Part shown: positions 16,282 to 24,615 of the stretch, one piece after another | Position numbering within the stretch: position 1 is the first letter of the stretch | How the letters are laid out: each line of letters begins with the position of its first letter | DNA from: Desulfobulbaceae bacterium | GTDB lineage: Bacteria > Desulfobacterota > Desulfobulbia > Desulfobulbales > Desulfobulbaceae | Direction of reading: 5' to 3' | DNA: 33,028 nucleotides | Assembly: GCA_023544645.1 (NCBI GenBank) | Contig: JAMJFO010000039.1 | Span: forward strand, 1-33,028 | Position numbers and translations under genes: made by a program | The notes under the pieces: generated by a model | What the model saw: only the letters and a program-made list of their open reading frames with translations | Databases searched by the model: none | What the model was told of the DNA's origin: nothing

Positions 16282-16575
16282 TCAACAGGGGAGTAAAACT
16301 TTTACCGGGCTGAGATATCTGATTAATTCACTTGCAAGCACTTTCTGTTTACTGCTGATCAGCTCGAATTTCGGACACACCGGCCCGCAGAACAATGGAG
16401 CATCCTGGGGGTTATCTTTCCAGCCATGACACATTTCATTATCATCGTGATTGCAGAACGCGCAATATCGACAATGAGCAATTGCCGGAACCGGCCGGTT
16501 ATTGATAAATGGATAACATGCGGCATAAAATCTCCGGCCGTTTTCTTCAAGCCTGCAGGGTTTTATTTCAATCAT
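16282..16575 (-). CDS. Cys-rich small protein, function unknown
   Basis: A 97-residue protein read from ATG at 16575, with AAAGGTG just upstream. It has eleven cysteines, including CxxCxxC within HCRYCAFCNH, ...MCHGW, FCGPVCP and a C-terminal Cys. This arrangement suggests a zinc site or an iron-sulfur cluster. I recognise no family. The gene is convergent with the cysteine desulfurase gene, ending 12 bp from its stop. The longer upstream extension of the frame to 16650 lacks a ribosome binding site and family-like sequence. The Cys spacing and the good start make it more credible than a chance frame. Confidence 0.6.
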   Translation of the reverse strand: MIEIKPCRLEENGRRFYAACYPFINNRPVPAIAHCRYCAFCNHDDNEMCHGWKDNPQDAPLFCGPVCPKFELISSKQKVLASELIRYLSPVKVLLPC

Positions 16576-17229
16576 TTCGCACCTTTCATGAGAAAGAATT
16601 TTGACAACAATACATCCATTATTCCAATGTCTCTCCCTGGGTATTACCATAGGAAAATTGACAACCAGATCCGGTGTTGTTCAAAAAGCGGCCGGCCCCG
16701 GGGGAGTGGTTCCGGAGCCGACCTGAGGAAGGAGGAAGCAGGTTGATCTCTTTGCAGCGCCTGCTTGTCGACCAAATTGTTGCATTTCTGCCCATGATTC
16801 GGATGACATCATTACCGCACTGTAAAAGTTTGACACCGGGGTTGTACATAGGCAGTCAATCCTCAACAAAATTTCAATATTCCATGCAAAGGGCTGCGCT
16901 TTTCCTATACCAAGCAAAAAATACGCCAGTAATCAGCCGAAACCACATCTACAGGCACAACTACCCGGAAAGATGAGGTATGTTTCAACACATCGCTTTG
17001 AAAAGGAAATCTCCCCTCCCTGCAACCACCACGCAGAAATTCTGACCGACAACAATGTTTACACAATAAACAAAATTACAATTTATCCCGTCCTTCGCCA
17101 TTAACACATCTCCTGCAACAGGGAGTTATCATCTTAATTGAAAGCGATTTTTGACATTATCACCCGACAATGATAGGATAATACAAATTATCGTAAACAT
17201 TGTTACCACACGTTAACAGGGTTACCAGT
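16576..17229. other. Long intergenic region between the Cys-rich gene and the GAF activator
   Basis: I see no convincing gene in this 654-bp stretch. On the minus strand, GGCTCCGG pairs with CCGGGGCC (16694-16719) and TTTTT follows a few bases later (16687-16683), resembling a terminator or attenuator upstream of the Cys-rich gene. ACCTG and CAGGT at 16721-16743 could pair around a purine-rich loop. The right end carries the promoter at 17151-17179. Confidence 0.4.
17151..17179 (+). promoter_or_regulatory. Sigma-70-type promoter of the GAF activator gene
   Basis: A perfect TTGACA (17151-17156), a 17-bp spacer and TAGGAT (17174-17179) lie about 50 bases upstream of the ATG at 17230. Downstream, GTTAC-CACACG-TTAAC (17202-17217) is a one-mismatch relative of the palindrome found in the arsenate reductase locus. 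Confidence 0.6.
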
Positions 17230-18810
17230 ATGCAGAAAAACCACACTGAAGTCTCTCAGGCAACGGTTTCACACCGGCGGCTGGCGCTGCTGCGCAACAG
17301 GTTTTCCCAGGTAATGACATCCTGGTCCATCAGGGACTACCGCTCCTTCATCATGTTTTTTGTCCGTGTGCTGCCGACACTTTTCAGCGCTGAGCGCTGC
17401 ACTGTTTTCATCATCGAGATGGGTACGGAAAAGATATGCTCCATGTACGGCACCGGCATTGATGGCGAGAGAATCGAACCGCCAAGGGAGGGAAGCCTTG
17501 TCGGCGAAGTCATCACTTCGGGACGGGGGATGGTTGAAAACGACCTGGACCAACGCCCGGGCTATCACCTCCAGGCTGAGGAATTGACCGACTTCACCAC
17601 CCGGAACATGGTCTGCGTTCCCATTGCAAACATGAGCGAGCGCGGAGTGAGCGGCGCCATTCAGATTTTGAACAAAAATTCCGCTGGCGGTTTTGATGAC
17701 ACGGATCTTTATCTACTGCAGGAGGTTGCCGGATATCTGTCCGCTTTCATTGAAAGCATTATCCTGAACCAGGAGATCATGCGGCTTTCAACAGAGCTCA
17801 ACAGCGAAGTGTCGGAGCTTGGGCGCCAATTGGCGCAATCAACCATGCTGGTTGCCGAAAGTCGGGCAATGCGTGAAATCATCTCCATGGCCCGGGAAAT
17901 CAGCGCCTCTCCGGTTAACGTTCTCCTGCAGGGAGAAAACGGCACCGGCAAGGAGTTGATTGCGCGCCTGATCCATGAACTGAGCGACCGGCGGGACAAA
18001 CCCTTTCTTGCCGTGAACTGTGCCGCGATTCCTGAAAACCTGATGGAAAGCGAATTTTTCGGCTTTGTAAAAGGAGCTTTCACCGGGGCGGACAAAACAA
18101 CCATCGGCCGCTTCGAGGCAGCTGAGGGCGGAACCCTGTTCCTTGATGAGATTGCTGAACTGCCGCTGTCCCAACAGGCCAAATTTCTGCGTGTTCTGGA
18201 AGAGAGAGAGGGCTGCCGCCTGGGGAGCAGCAAACCGGTCCCCTATGATTTCCGGGTGATCAGCGCCACCAACAAGAAGCTGACCACGGAGATGGAAAAG
18301 GACCGGTTCCGCGAAGACCTCTTTTTCCGGCTCTTTGCCATTGAAATCGAAATACCGCCCCTGCGGGAGCGCCGGGATGACATCCTGCCCATGGCTTCAG
18401 CCTTTCTTGTTGAGACCGGCAAGCGATTCAACAAGTCTGTCTCCGGCTTTGCCCCGGAAGTCCTGTCCCTGTTCGAGTCCTACCCCTGGCCCGGCAATGT
18501 CCGGGAGCTGAAGCGGGAGATCGAGCGGCTGGTGGCCCTGACCAGTGATGGCGATATAATCGAGCCGGAAAAATGTTCGTCCCTGTTACGCTCCTCCATG
18601 GCCGAAAAGGTGACACCACTCGCTGAACCAGCGGAAATGCGCTTTTCCGGTTCCCTGCCCGCCGCCTTGCAGAAGGTTGAGACAGCCATGATCAAAAATG
18701 CATTGACCAGGGCCGGGGGCAACAAAACCCGGGCCTCGCGCGAGCTGGGGATCACCAGACAGGGACTGCTGAAGAAAATGAAGCGCCACGGCCTGGACGG
18801 AACTGCCTGA
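17230..18810 (+). CDS. Sigma-54-dependent activator with N-terminal GAF domain
   Basis: A 526-residue enhancer-binding protein. Residues about 40-190 form a GAF sensor domain (AERCTVFIIEMG, GLSLVGEVITSG-like segments, VPIANMSERGVSGAIQILNK). The AAA+ domain at about 205-435 has Walker A GENGTGKE (235-242), the sigma-54-contacting GAFTGA loop (282-287) and Walker B GGTLFLDEI. A Fis-type HTH (ALTRAGGNKTRASRELGITRQGLLKKM) ends the protein. This is the layout of NorR- or FhlA-like activators, which sense small molecules without phosphorylation. ATG 17230 is preceded by AGGG; an upstream TTG at 17200 lacks support. It converges with the MOSC gene 20 bp away. Its ligand and target promoters are not apparent. 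Confidence 0.9.
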   Translation: MQKNHTEVSQATVSHRRLALLRNRFSQVMTSWSIRDYRSFIMFFVRVLPTLFSAERCTVFIIEMGTEKICSMYGTGIDGERIEPPREGSLVGEVITSGRGMVENDLDQRPGYHLQAEELTDFTTRNMVCVPIANMSERGVSGAIQILNKNSAGGFDDTDLYLLQEVAGYLSAFIESIILNQEIMRLSTELNSEVSELGRQLAQSTMLVAESRAMREIISMAREISASPVNVLLQGENGTGKELIARLIHELSDRRDKPFLAVNCAAIPENLMESEFFGFVKGAFTGADKTTIGRFEAAEGGTLFLDEIAELPLSQQAKFLRVLEEREGCRLGSSKPVPYDFRVISATNKKLTTEMEKDRFREDLFFRLFAIEIEIPPLRERRDDILPMASAFLVETGKRFNKSVSGFAPEVLSLFESYPWPGNVRELKREIERLVALTSDGDIIEPEKCSSLLRSSMAEKVTPLAEPAEMRFSGSLPAALQKVETAMIKNALTRAGGNKTRASRELGITRQGLLKKMKRHGLDGTA

Positions 18811-18830
18811 GGGTGATCAACCGGAAAATA

Positions 18831-19268
18831 TCAGGAAATCAAATCCAGGGAATCGCCTGCCCGGACCCGGCCGCCCTTGATGACTGTGGCGAATATTCCT
18901 TCCCGGGGCATGATGCAGTCGCCGGTCGCCTTTTTAATCGCGCATCCCGCGTTATGACATTCCTTGCCTATCTGGGTGATTTCGAGAACGACCTCATCAC
19001 CAACGCCAATCCGCTGGCCGATTTGTATTCCGACAAGATCAATACCCCTGGTTATTATATTTTCGGCAAATGCGCCGTTTTTCAGGGTTGGCAGTATCTC
19101 TTTCACATTGTCTATGCTTTCCCCGGCCAGCAGCGATACCTGGCGGTGCCATTTGCCGGCATGGGCGTCATTTTCTATGCCCCAGTCAGCCTTGAGGGTG
19201 ATCTCGGACTGTTCTCTCTTGACGATCCCCTTTTTTTCACTCGTGCATACTGCTTCTACATGGGCCAT
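18831..19268 (-). CDS. MOSC-domain protein
   Basis: A 145-residue MOSC (molybdenum cofactor sulfurase C-terminal) domain protein. The pattern KADWGIENDAHAGKWHRQVSLLAGESI, then GAFAENIITRGIDL...IGQRIGVG and EITQIGKECHNAGCAI, with a late MPREGIFATVIKGG, is typical of stand-alone MOSC proteins. The Cys in GKEC is the likely sulfur-carrying residue. Such proteins bind or sulfurate molybdenum cofactor, and many are found with moa and moe genes. It is the last gene of the minus-strand arsenate reductase series, 58 bp after moeA, with AGGAGT before its start. A role in cofactor finishing for ArrA is inferred. Confidence 0.85.
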   Translation of the reverse strand: MAHVEAVCTSEKKGIVKREQSEITLKADWGIENDAHAGKWHRQVSLLAGESIDNVKEILPTLKNGAFAENIITRGIDLVGIQIGQRIGVGDEVVLEITQIGKECHNAGCAIKKATGDCIMPREGIFATVIKGGRVRAGDSLDLIS

Positions 19269-19326
19269 AGCCTAACTCCTGTATTACTGTGTGGCTTTTC
19301 AACTTTTCACCTTCAACTTGTAACTT

Positions 19327-20577
19327 CTACACAGGTTCTCTGCGAAAATCATACCGATATACATCTCCGCGCTCGCCGCGTGACAGGGTTTGCCCGGGTT
19401 CCAGAATAAGATAGCCGTCAGCCTCTGAAAGCGAGGTCAGCATGTGGGAGCCCTGTTTCTCCGCATGGGTGATACAATAGCCGCCGTTCTGCCGCCAGGT
19501 AAGCTGGACGCGGACCATATTTGTCCGGCTTCCCTTATTGGTTATATCATCAGCCGCCTCCCCGGACACTGTGGGCCAGCCGAAAGGGAGCCCGTTCAAG
19601 GCGGTTATCACCGGCCGGACATAATGGGCAAAGCACATAAATGCCGAAACCGGATTGCCGGGCAGCCCGAACAGCAGAGTCGCTTCCTTTCTGGCAAAAT
19701 AGAGGGGCTTGCCCGGCTTCTGGCGAATCTTCCAGAAAAGAGGCCGGTACCCGTTTGCCTCGGCCGCGTCCTTTACATGGTCGTGCCGGCCGACGGAGAC
19801 GCCTCCGGTGCACAGGATGATGTCGGCCCGCGCCTGCCCAATCGCTTCCACCGTTGCCTGTTCTTCATCGACAACGCGCCGGCAGCTGGTTACCTTGCCG
19901 CCGGATTCTTCAATGGCAGCCTTGAGCATAAGCATGTTTGAATCACGGATCTGGTGTTCGGCAATCTTTTCCCCGGACGAAACAAGCTCGGAGCCGGTGA
20001 CCAGGACAGCCACTTCGCACGGCCGGTACGCCTTCACCCGTGTGACGCCGACCGCAGCCAGCAGGGCCGCATGCGGAGCGGAAATTTTTGTCCGCCTGGC
20101 CAGAAGCAGATCCCCTGCCTGAAACTCTTCACCCTGATACCGGACATCCTGGCCCTGTTTTTTTACGGCCAGGATGCGCACGCGACCGTCCTGCTCTTCC
20201 GTATCCTCGACCCGGACCACGGTATCGCACCCCGGGGCAAGCATGGCGCCGGTGCTGATACGTACGGTTTCACCGGTTCGGACCATTCCCTGAAAAGGGA
20301 AGCCTGCCTGGCTCTCGCCCACCACCTTCAGGGAAACAGGTGCGTCCGGAGTCGCTTCACGTACATCTTCCCACCGCACCGCATAGCCATCCATGGCCGA
20401 ATTGGTAAAACGCGGCGATGGTTCCGGCGCCGAAATATCCTCGGCCAGCAGTCTGCCGACAGCGTCTGCAATTTCGTACTCCTGTCCCACAGGATCCGGA
20501 ATATTATTTTTGATGATCCGGAGGGCCTCTTCAATGGAAATCATTTCAGCAGTCAATCCAGGTTTATTGCTTTCCAT
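19327..20577 (-). CDS. moeA: Molybdopterin molybdenumtransferase MoeA
   Basis: A 416-residue MoeA, the enzyme that inserts molybdate into adenylylated molybdopterin in the last step of cofactor synthesis. Recognisable segments are the N-terminal GRLLAEDISAPEPSPRFTNSAMDGYAVR, GAMLAPGCDTVVRVEDT, the MoaB-like core VLVTGSELV...IRDSNMLML, DIILCTGGVSVGRHDHVKDA, FWKIRQKPGKPLYFAR, and LLFGLPGNPVSAFMCF. Domain IV forms the C-terminus. GGGAGG precedes the start. It is downstream of moaA and the TauE-like permease on the same strand and was presumably recruited to supply cofactor to the molybdoenzyme at the head of the series. Confidence 0.95.
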   Translation of the reverse strand: MESNKPGLTAEMISIEEALRIIKNNIPDPVGQEYEIADAVGRLLAEDISAPEPSPRFTNSAMDGYAVRWEDVREATPDAPVSLKVVGESQAGFPFQGMVRTGETVRISTGAMLAPGCDTVVRVEDTEEQDGRVRILAVKKQGQDVRYQGEEFQAGDLLLARRTKISAPHAALLAAVGVTRVKAYRPCEVAVLVTGSELVSSGEKIAEHQIRDSNMLMLKAAIEESGGKVTSCRRVVDEEQATVEAIGQARADIILCTGGVSVGRHDHVKDAAEANGYRPLFWKIRQKPGKPLYFARKEATLLFGLPGNPVSAFMCFAHYVRPVITALNGLPFGWPTVSGEAADDITNKGSRTNMVRVQLTWRQNGGYCITHAEKQGSHMLTSLSEADGYLILEPGQTLSRGERGDVYRYDFRREPV

Positions 20578-20725
20578 GGCCTTTTCCTCCCATCATTGGA
20601 TAAATATTCAGCAGGCCCGGGAACAACGCCTTTAAGCTTTCAAGGAAGCCCTTTGAGCTGCCGGAAGGGTATCCTTCCGCCTTGGCGTAACGCAAAGCAT
20701 TGAATTTGAGTCTCACATCAATCAT
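20564..20725 (-). CDS. Possible 53-aa small protein overlapping the moeA start
   Basis: A short open frame in the 178-bp gap between the permease and moeA. It starts at ATG 20725 and ends at TAA 20564-20566, overlapping moeA by 14 bases. It begins MIDVRLKFNALRYAKAEGY and contains GSSKGFLESLKALFPGLLNIYP, ending in a Gly/Lys-rich tail. The N-terminal strand resembles the first strand of MoaD-like sulfur carriers, but it is too short and lacks a terminal GG. The ribosome binding site is weak. The overlap with moeA would allow translational coupling. It may be a truncated or unusual small protein, or chance. Confidence 0.42.
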   Translation of the reverse strand: MIDVRLKFNALRYAKAEGYPSGSSKGFLESLKALFPGLLNIYPMMGGKGHGKQ

Positions 20726-20755
20726 AAAAATTCCATTTCAGAGCGAATGGACATA

Positions 20756-21529
20756 TCAAATCATTGCAACGGCTAACTTCCGGGTGAGAAAAATAATCGC
20801 GACAACAAGTATGGTACCGAGAATTTTTTGCATAGTCTGTGGCTCGAAACGTCCGGCGCCCAGTATTGAACCGGCCATGCCACCCACAACAGCTCCGATG
20901 ATCAGAGGCATATAAACAGCCAGGTCTATACTGTGGTATTGCAGACGAGCGGCAAGTCCGGCCACAGAATTCGCCCAGATGAAAAAAGCGCCACAGGCGG
21001 CTGCTTCTTTGGCAGAACCCAGGCCCAGAATGATTATGAGCGGCACCAGGTACACACCACCGCCAATGCCGGCAATACCTGCCACGAGCCCGAGTATGGC
21101 TCCACTGACAATAGCCAGGATAAATTTTCCCCGGTCACTGAGGGCCAGCGGCTTCGTTTTGCCCGGAAAATAAATGCGAAGAGCGGCAAAGGCCAATGAA
21201 ACAAGGAGCACAAGATAAAACAGAGTCTTGGGCAGGTGAAGCATGCCGCCCACATAGGACATGGGGATAGATGAAATGAGAAATGGAGCAATCAATCTAA
21301 GCCGGCCATGGCGGTGGAGCAGAAAAACTATGCTGCCGATGGTTGTTACCAGTACATTCAAGGTCAGCGACACCATAGGTATGACCGCGGTACCTGCACC
21401 GAATATGGCCAAAAGAGCTGTATAGGAGGAACCGCCTCCCAAGCCGACCGATGCATAAAAGAACGCTACCAGGGCAAAGATGACGGCAAGAAGAGATAGA
21501 GGAATGGCAAGCTCAGTCATGGTTGTCAC
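20756..21529 (-). CDS. TauE/SafE-family anion permease
   Basis: A 257-residue integral membrane protein with about eight hydrophobic segments and the family's glycine-rich repeats: ASVGLGGGSSYTALLAI near the N-terminus and GIAGIGGGVYLVPLIIILGLGSAKEAAA in the middle. TauE/SafE proteins export sulfite, sulfoacetate or related anions, or import small sulfur compounds. The start codon overlaps the moaA stop (ATGA), so it is translated with moaA. Its place in a molybdoenzyme/arsenic series suggests transport of an oxyanion or sulfur compound, for example molybdate-, arsenic- or sulfur-related, but the substrate cannot be read from the sequence. Confidence 0.85.
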   Translation of the reverse strand: MTTMTELAIPLSLLAVIFALVAFFYASVGLGGGSSYTALLAIFGAGTAVIPMVSLTLNVLVTTIGSIVFLLHRHGRLRLIAPFLISSIPMSYVGGMLHLPKTLFYLVLLVSLAFAALRIYFPGKTKPLALSDRGKFILAIVSGAILGLVAGIAGIGGGVYLVPLIIILGLGSAKEAAACGAFFIWANSVAGLAARLQYHSIDLAVYMPLIIGAVVGGMAGSILGAGRFEPQTMQKILGTILVVAIIFLTRKLAVAMI

Positions 21530-22557
21530 CCTCCGATATCAGCCATGGAAGGCTCGGTTGACCGGTTTGAAAATCTTTCGGCTTCATGTCCGTTGACAAA
21601 TCGGCTCCGGATACAGTCAACAATCGCCTCGCTGATTTCCCGGTCGGCAGCGCCGGTGCGGAGCAGTTCCTTCAAATCAAGGGCGCCGCTGTCGTAGAGA
21701 CATGTCTTCAGCATTCCGGCAGGTGTAATGCGCACCTTGTTGCAGGTGCCGCAGAACTGCCTGGAATAGCCCTGAATAAGTCCCAGCCTGCCCATGTATC
21801 CCGGATGGGTAAAAACACGGGCGGTCGTCGGCGCTGCGGCTTCAGCCTCTTCCAGCTCCGGAAAGATTCGATGCAGGCGGGAAACAAGGTTGCCGTTGTT
21901 GATTTTCCCTGATCGTTTGGCGCCGGAAAACGGCATAGCTTCTATGAACCGCAGGGTGACCGGGTACTGCTTTGCCAGAGCGGCCAGCCTGGTTATTTCA
22001 TCGTCACTGGTATCCTCGAGGACCACGCTGTTAATTTTAAGCGGTATTTCCCGGGACAGGGAACCGTGCAGCGTCTGCAGGACGGAATCAAGGTAGTCAC
22101 GCCGGGTGATTCGCGAAAACCGCTCAGGATCAAGGGTGTCAAGGCTCAGATTCACACCGTCAATACGGATATTCTTTAATTCATCAAGAAACCGGAAGGT
22201 CTTGACACCGTTTGTGGTGATATGCAGGGTGCGAAGACCGTTAACCTGCCGCAACTTTGTCAGAAAAGAAATGCAGCCGCGCCGGGAAAAAGGTTCTCCT
22301 CCGGTCACCCGTACCTTCGTGATACCCAGATTGCAGAACAGGGTGACAAGACGTTCAAGCTCCTCCAGCGAAAGTATCTCTTCATGCGGAATAAAGGGAA
22401 CGCCATTCTCCGGGCGGCAGTACCGGCAACGCAGATTACACCGGTCGGTGATGGCAAGCCGGAGATAGGTGATCCGCCGGCCATGATTATCCAGCAGGAT
22501 AGACGGCCGACCTGAGTGATTGGATGACGCGGGAATATCGTTATGAACGTGGCGCAT
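21526..22557 (-). CDS. moaA: GTP 3',8-cyclase MoaA
   Basis: A 343-residue radical SAM enzyme that starts molybdopterin synthesis by cyclising GTP. The N-terminal cluster motif is Cys40-x3-Cys44-x2-Cys47 (TDRCNLRCRYCRP), followed by VRVTGGEPFSRRG, a SAM-binding motif. The C-terminal cluster Cys residues are in FCGTCNKVRITPAGMLKTCLYD. The protein ends in the GG dipeptide essential in MoaA. AAGGAG precedes the start, and the stop overlaps the permease gene. About 110 bp separate it from tatA upstream. Confidence 0.95.
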   Translation of the reverse strand: MRHVHNDIPASSNHSGRPSILLDNHGRRITYLRLAITDRCNLRCRYCRPENGVPFIPHEEILSLEELERLVTLFCNLGITKVRVTGGEPFSRRGCISFLTKLRQVNGLRTLHITTNGVKTFRFLDELKNIRIDGVNLSLDTLDPERFSRITRRDYLDSVLQTLHGSLSREIPLKINSVVLEDTSDDEITRLAALAKQYPVTLRFIEAMPFSGAKRSGKINNGNLVSRLHRIFPELEEAEAAAPTTARVFTHPGYMGRLGLIQGYSRQFCGTCNKVRITPAGMLKTCLYDSGALDLKELLRTGAADREISEAIVDCIRSRFVNGHEAERFSNRSTEPSMADIGG

Positions 22558-22668
22558 GGTATCTCCTTTCCAAGTACGGGAGGCAAAGCCGTTTCCAGCT
22601 CAACCCTGTTCGGCCTCAAACCATATCCCGCCGGACTCAGGTTTTTTGGCTCGGAGTATTACTATCGG

Positions 22669-22857
22669 TTATGATGAAATCTGTTCTTTACTCTGTTCTT
22701 TCTCGGGTTCAGGCTCCTCTGCTCCCTGGATACCTTTCTTGAACGACGTTATCCCCTTTCCCAGTCCTGCTCCTATTTCCGGCAGTTTTTTCCCGCCGAA
22801 AAAAAGAAAGGCAATGCCCAGGATGACTATCAGTTCCGGTGTGCCTAATCCAAACAT
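22669..22857 (-). CDS. tatA: Sec-independent translocase subunit TatA
   Basis: A 62-residue TatA/E protein: short N-terminus, one transmembrane helix ([13 protein letters not shown]), the [18 protein letters not shown] hinge and amphipathic helix, and an acidic polar tail. It forms the twin-arginine translocation pore. GGAG precedes the start, 12 bp after the polyferredoxin gene. A tatA copy inside this series is probably dedicated to export of ArrA, whose precursor has a twin-arginine signal. No tatB or tatC is nearby. Confidence 0.93.
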   Translation of the reverse strand: MFGLGTPELIVILGIAFLFFGGKKLPEIGAGLGKGITSFKKGIQGAEEPEPEKEQSKEQISS

Positions 22858-22869
22858 ACGAATTCTCCT

Positions 22870-23877
22870 TCAGGCAATGGCCTGGGTTACCCCGGGATCG
22901 ATTGTTGCTCCGGGCATGATTTCCAACGCATTTTTTCGGCAGAACGCAACACAAATTCCACAGCCGCTGCACTTTGAACTGGTAAAACTGAGCTGTTTTA
23001 TTTCCCCGTCGGTTTTGCGCTTTAAGGCTCCGGTTGGGCACATGCCCGTGCATAAAGGACAGAGGTCGCAACGTTCCGTGGTTCTGGAGGTAAAAAAATA
23101 GGAATGGAGCAACTCCTTCTCCTGTACCGCATCGCCCGGAAGCTGCCTGAGAGCCTGATGCAGAAAACGTGAAACAAAGACCCCGTCCTTTTTAACCGCC
23201 GGCTCCTTTTTTATTGGTTCCTTTTCATCTTGATTATATGCTTTTGTAGCATCCTTGCCAAGATCAATCATCGAATTTTTGGCCATGCGTAAAAAATCAC
23301 GTCGCTGCTGCTCCGGGGTTGGCGCTGTAAAGTCTCCAACAGGCAGATAACGTATTTTCAAATCAACGGACTGTCCCTTCTTATTGACGATTGTTTGTAT
23401 CCTCTCGTGGAGCAGACTGAGCACATGTCCATTTTCACAATCAGCGCATTGATGAACATCCAGGTAAAATTCACTGGGCGCCAGGCAGTTCAGGGCAGCC
23501 AGCACCGGCTCGGACAGAAGACCGATGCAGGGGATCGGAATCCGACCATCACTGTGGGAGGCTGATTTATGGCAGGATAACACGAGAGGGTTCCGGGCGC
23601 GGGTATTATGGATTTCCTGGAGAAGAAACGAAATATCCGTACTTACGGTAAAAGCATCGTTGGGACACTCTGCAACACATACCATGCATCCCGTGCATTG
23701 ATCTTTATTAAAAACAATTGACCGTTCACGCAGAGTCAATGCCTTTTTCCGGCAGCGGGTCAAACAGATTTCACAGCTATTGCTGTTCAGGCGTGAGCGC
23801 AGACAGCGTTTCGGGTTAAAGATAAGGCCGGATTTATCCTGCGTATCAAGCGTTCTAAACAGAAGTTCTGCGATCAT
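22870..23877 (-). CDS. Polyferredoxin-like 4Fe-4S protein
   Basis: A 335-residue iron-sulfur protein with two ferredoxin-like regions. The N-terminal third has CxxxxxxCEICLTRC and a canonical CTGCMVCVAECP motif; the C-terminal end has CDLCPLCTGMCP and CSGCGICVAFCRKNAL. Between them are CHKSA, CIG, and CADCENGH, a middle domain I do not recognise, and a lysine-rich linker. No signal peptide is visible, so it is likely cytoplasmic. It is 22 bp downstream of the arrD-type chaperone gene. NapF-like proteins beside molybdoreductases help insert Fe-S clusters, and that is a reasonable role; electron transfer is the alternative. Confidence 0.8.
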   Translation of the reverse strand: MIAELLFRTLDTQDKSGLIFNPKRCLRSRLNSNSCEICLTRCRKKALTLRERSIVFNKDQCTGCMVCVAECPNDAFTVSTDISFLLQEIHNTRARNPLVLSCHKSASHSDGRIPIPCIGLLSEPVLAALNCLAPSEFYLDVHQCADCENGHVLSLLHERIQTIVNKKGQSVDLKIRYLPVGDFTAPTPEQQRRDFLRMAKNSMIDLGKDATKAYNQDEKEPIKKEPAVKKDGVFVSRFLHQALRQLPGDAVQEKELLHSYFFTSRTTERCDLCPLCTGMCPTGALKRKTDGEIKQLSFTSSKCSGCGICVAFCRKNALEIMPGATIDPGVTQAIA

Positions 23878-23899
23878 GGCTGTCCTCGACCTTGTGCGT

Positions 23900-24535
23900 T
23901 CAGGAGACTGGATGATGAAGTAATATTATTTCCTGTATAAAACCTTCAAGGCAGTCAGCAAGATTGAGATAAAAACCATTGTCTGTCCCCTGACGGATAT
24001 TTTCGCAAAAAGGGGGAATCCATGGGCCTAGAAGCCTGGTCATGAATTCCGTTTGCATCTTGTTGAGACGCTGGGCCTCTTTACGTTGCCTCTTTGCCCC
24101 GGCTTCTGATTCAGCAAGACAGAGATAATGCATGAATTCCAATTCCAGGGCAATATGGTCCGGCGCCTCCTTGACGTCGAGAGACAAGCCTGCCTCCTGA
24201 TACATCTTTTGCACCGCCACGGTGGAATCGCCCATCAGCCTTTTCTTCTCTTCGAGATAAACAGAACCATACGGCGGCGCGACAAGTTCAAAAGGGCCGA
24301 CAAACAACCGGGCATATTCCACCTTCAACTCATCGTCGCTCAATTCCGAAAGAGCGACCAGCATGGTGCGTGCCGCTTCGGCAGCCGGTACATACCCACA
24401 CGAGGAAAACAGAGAAACAAGGTTGTCGCAGAGTCTCTCCTGCAGGAACATTTCCCGATCAGGCTCGTAAAAACAGGCGGCCAACAGCTTGAAACAGTCA
24501 CTTTGCCGCAGCTTTTTTTCCACAACAGTGGGCAT
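23900..24535 (-). CDS. arrD: TorD/DmsD-family chaperone for the arsenate reductase (ArrD-type)
   Basis: A 211-residue all-helical redox enzyme maturation protein of the TorD/DmsD family. Family-like segments are KLLAACFYEPDREMFLQERL, ELSDDELKVEYARLFVGPFEL, APPYGSVYLEEKKRLMGDSTVAVQKMYQEAGLS and APDHIALELEFMHYLCLAE. These proteins bind the twin-arginine leader and apo-form of a cytoplasmic molybdoenzyme precursor until cofactor loading is done. It lies directly after arrB, separated by a hairpin, where ArrD-type chaperones are usually found. The gene symbol rests on that context. Confidence 0.85.
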   Translation of the reverse strand: MPTVVEKKLRQSDCFKLLAACFYEPDREMFLQERLCDNLVSLFSSCGYVPAAEAARTMLVALSELSDDELKVEYARLFVGPFELVAPPYGSVYLEEKKRLMGDSTVAVQKMYQEAGLSLDVKEAPDHIALELEFMHYLCLAESEAGAKRQRKEAQRLNKMQTEFMTRLLGPWIPPFCENIRQGTDNGFYLNLADCLEGFIQEIILLHHPVS

Positions 24536-24573
24536 AATGTACTTCCTATTTTGTCTGAATGTAAAAACGGGAA

Positions 24574-24597
24574 GGGCATCTCATCCGGGAGATGCCC
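24574..24597 (-). terminator. Hairpin between arrB and the chaperone gene
   Basis: GGGCATCTC and GAGATGCCC form a perfect 9-bp stem with a six-base loop. On the minus strand the hairpin is followed by TTCCCGTTTTT, so it could end part of the transcripts after arrB or protect the arrAB mRNA 3' end. This would give more ArrAB than chaperone. Confidence 0.5.
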
Positions 24598-24615
24598 CTC
24601 CTCAATTGTTTAAAG

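Noticed and set aside
16681-16760. Possible tRNA-Sec (selC) gene in the intergenic region
   Set aside because: No recognisable T-arm, UCA anticodon arm or CCA end on either strand; only GC-rich hairpins.
16619-16849. 76-residue minus-strand frame upstream of the Cys-rich gene
   Set aside because: No ribosome binding site, unlikely composition and it contains the GC-rich hairpin; treated as chance.
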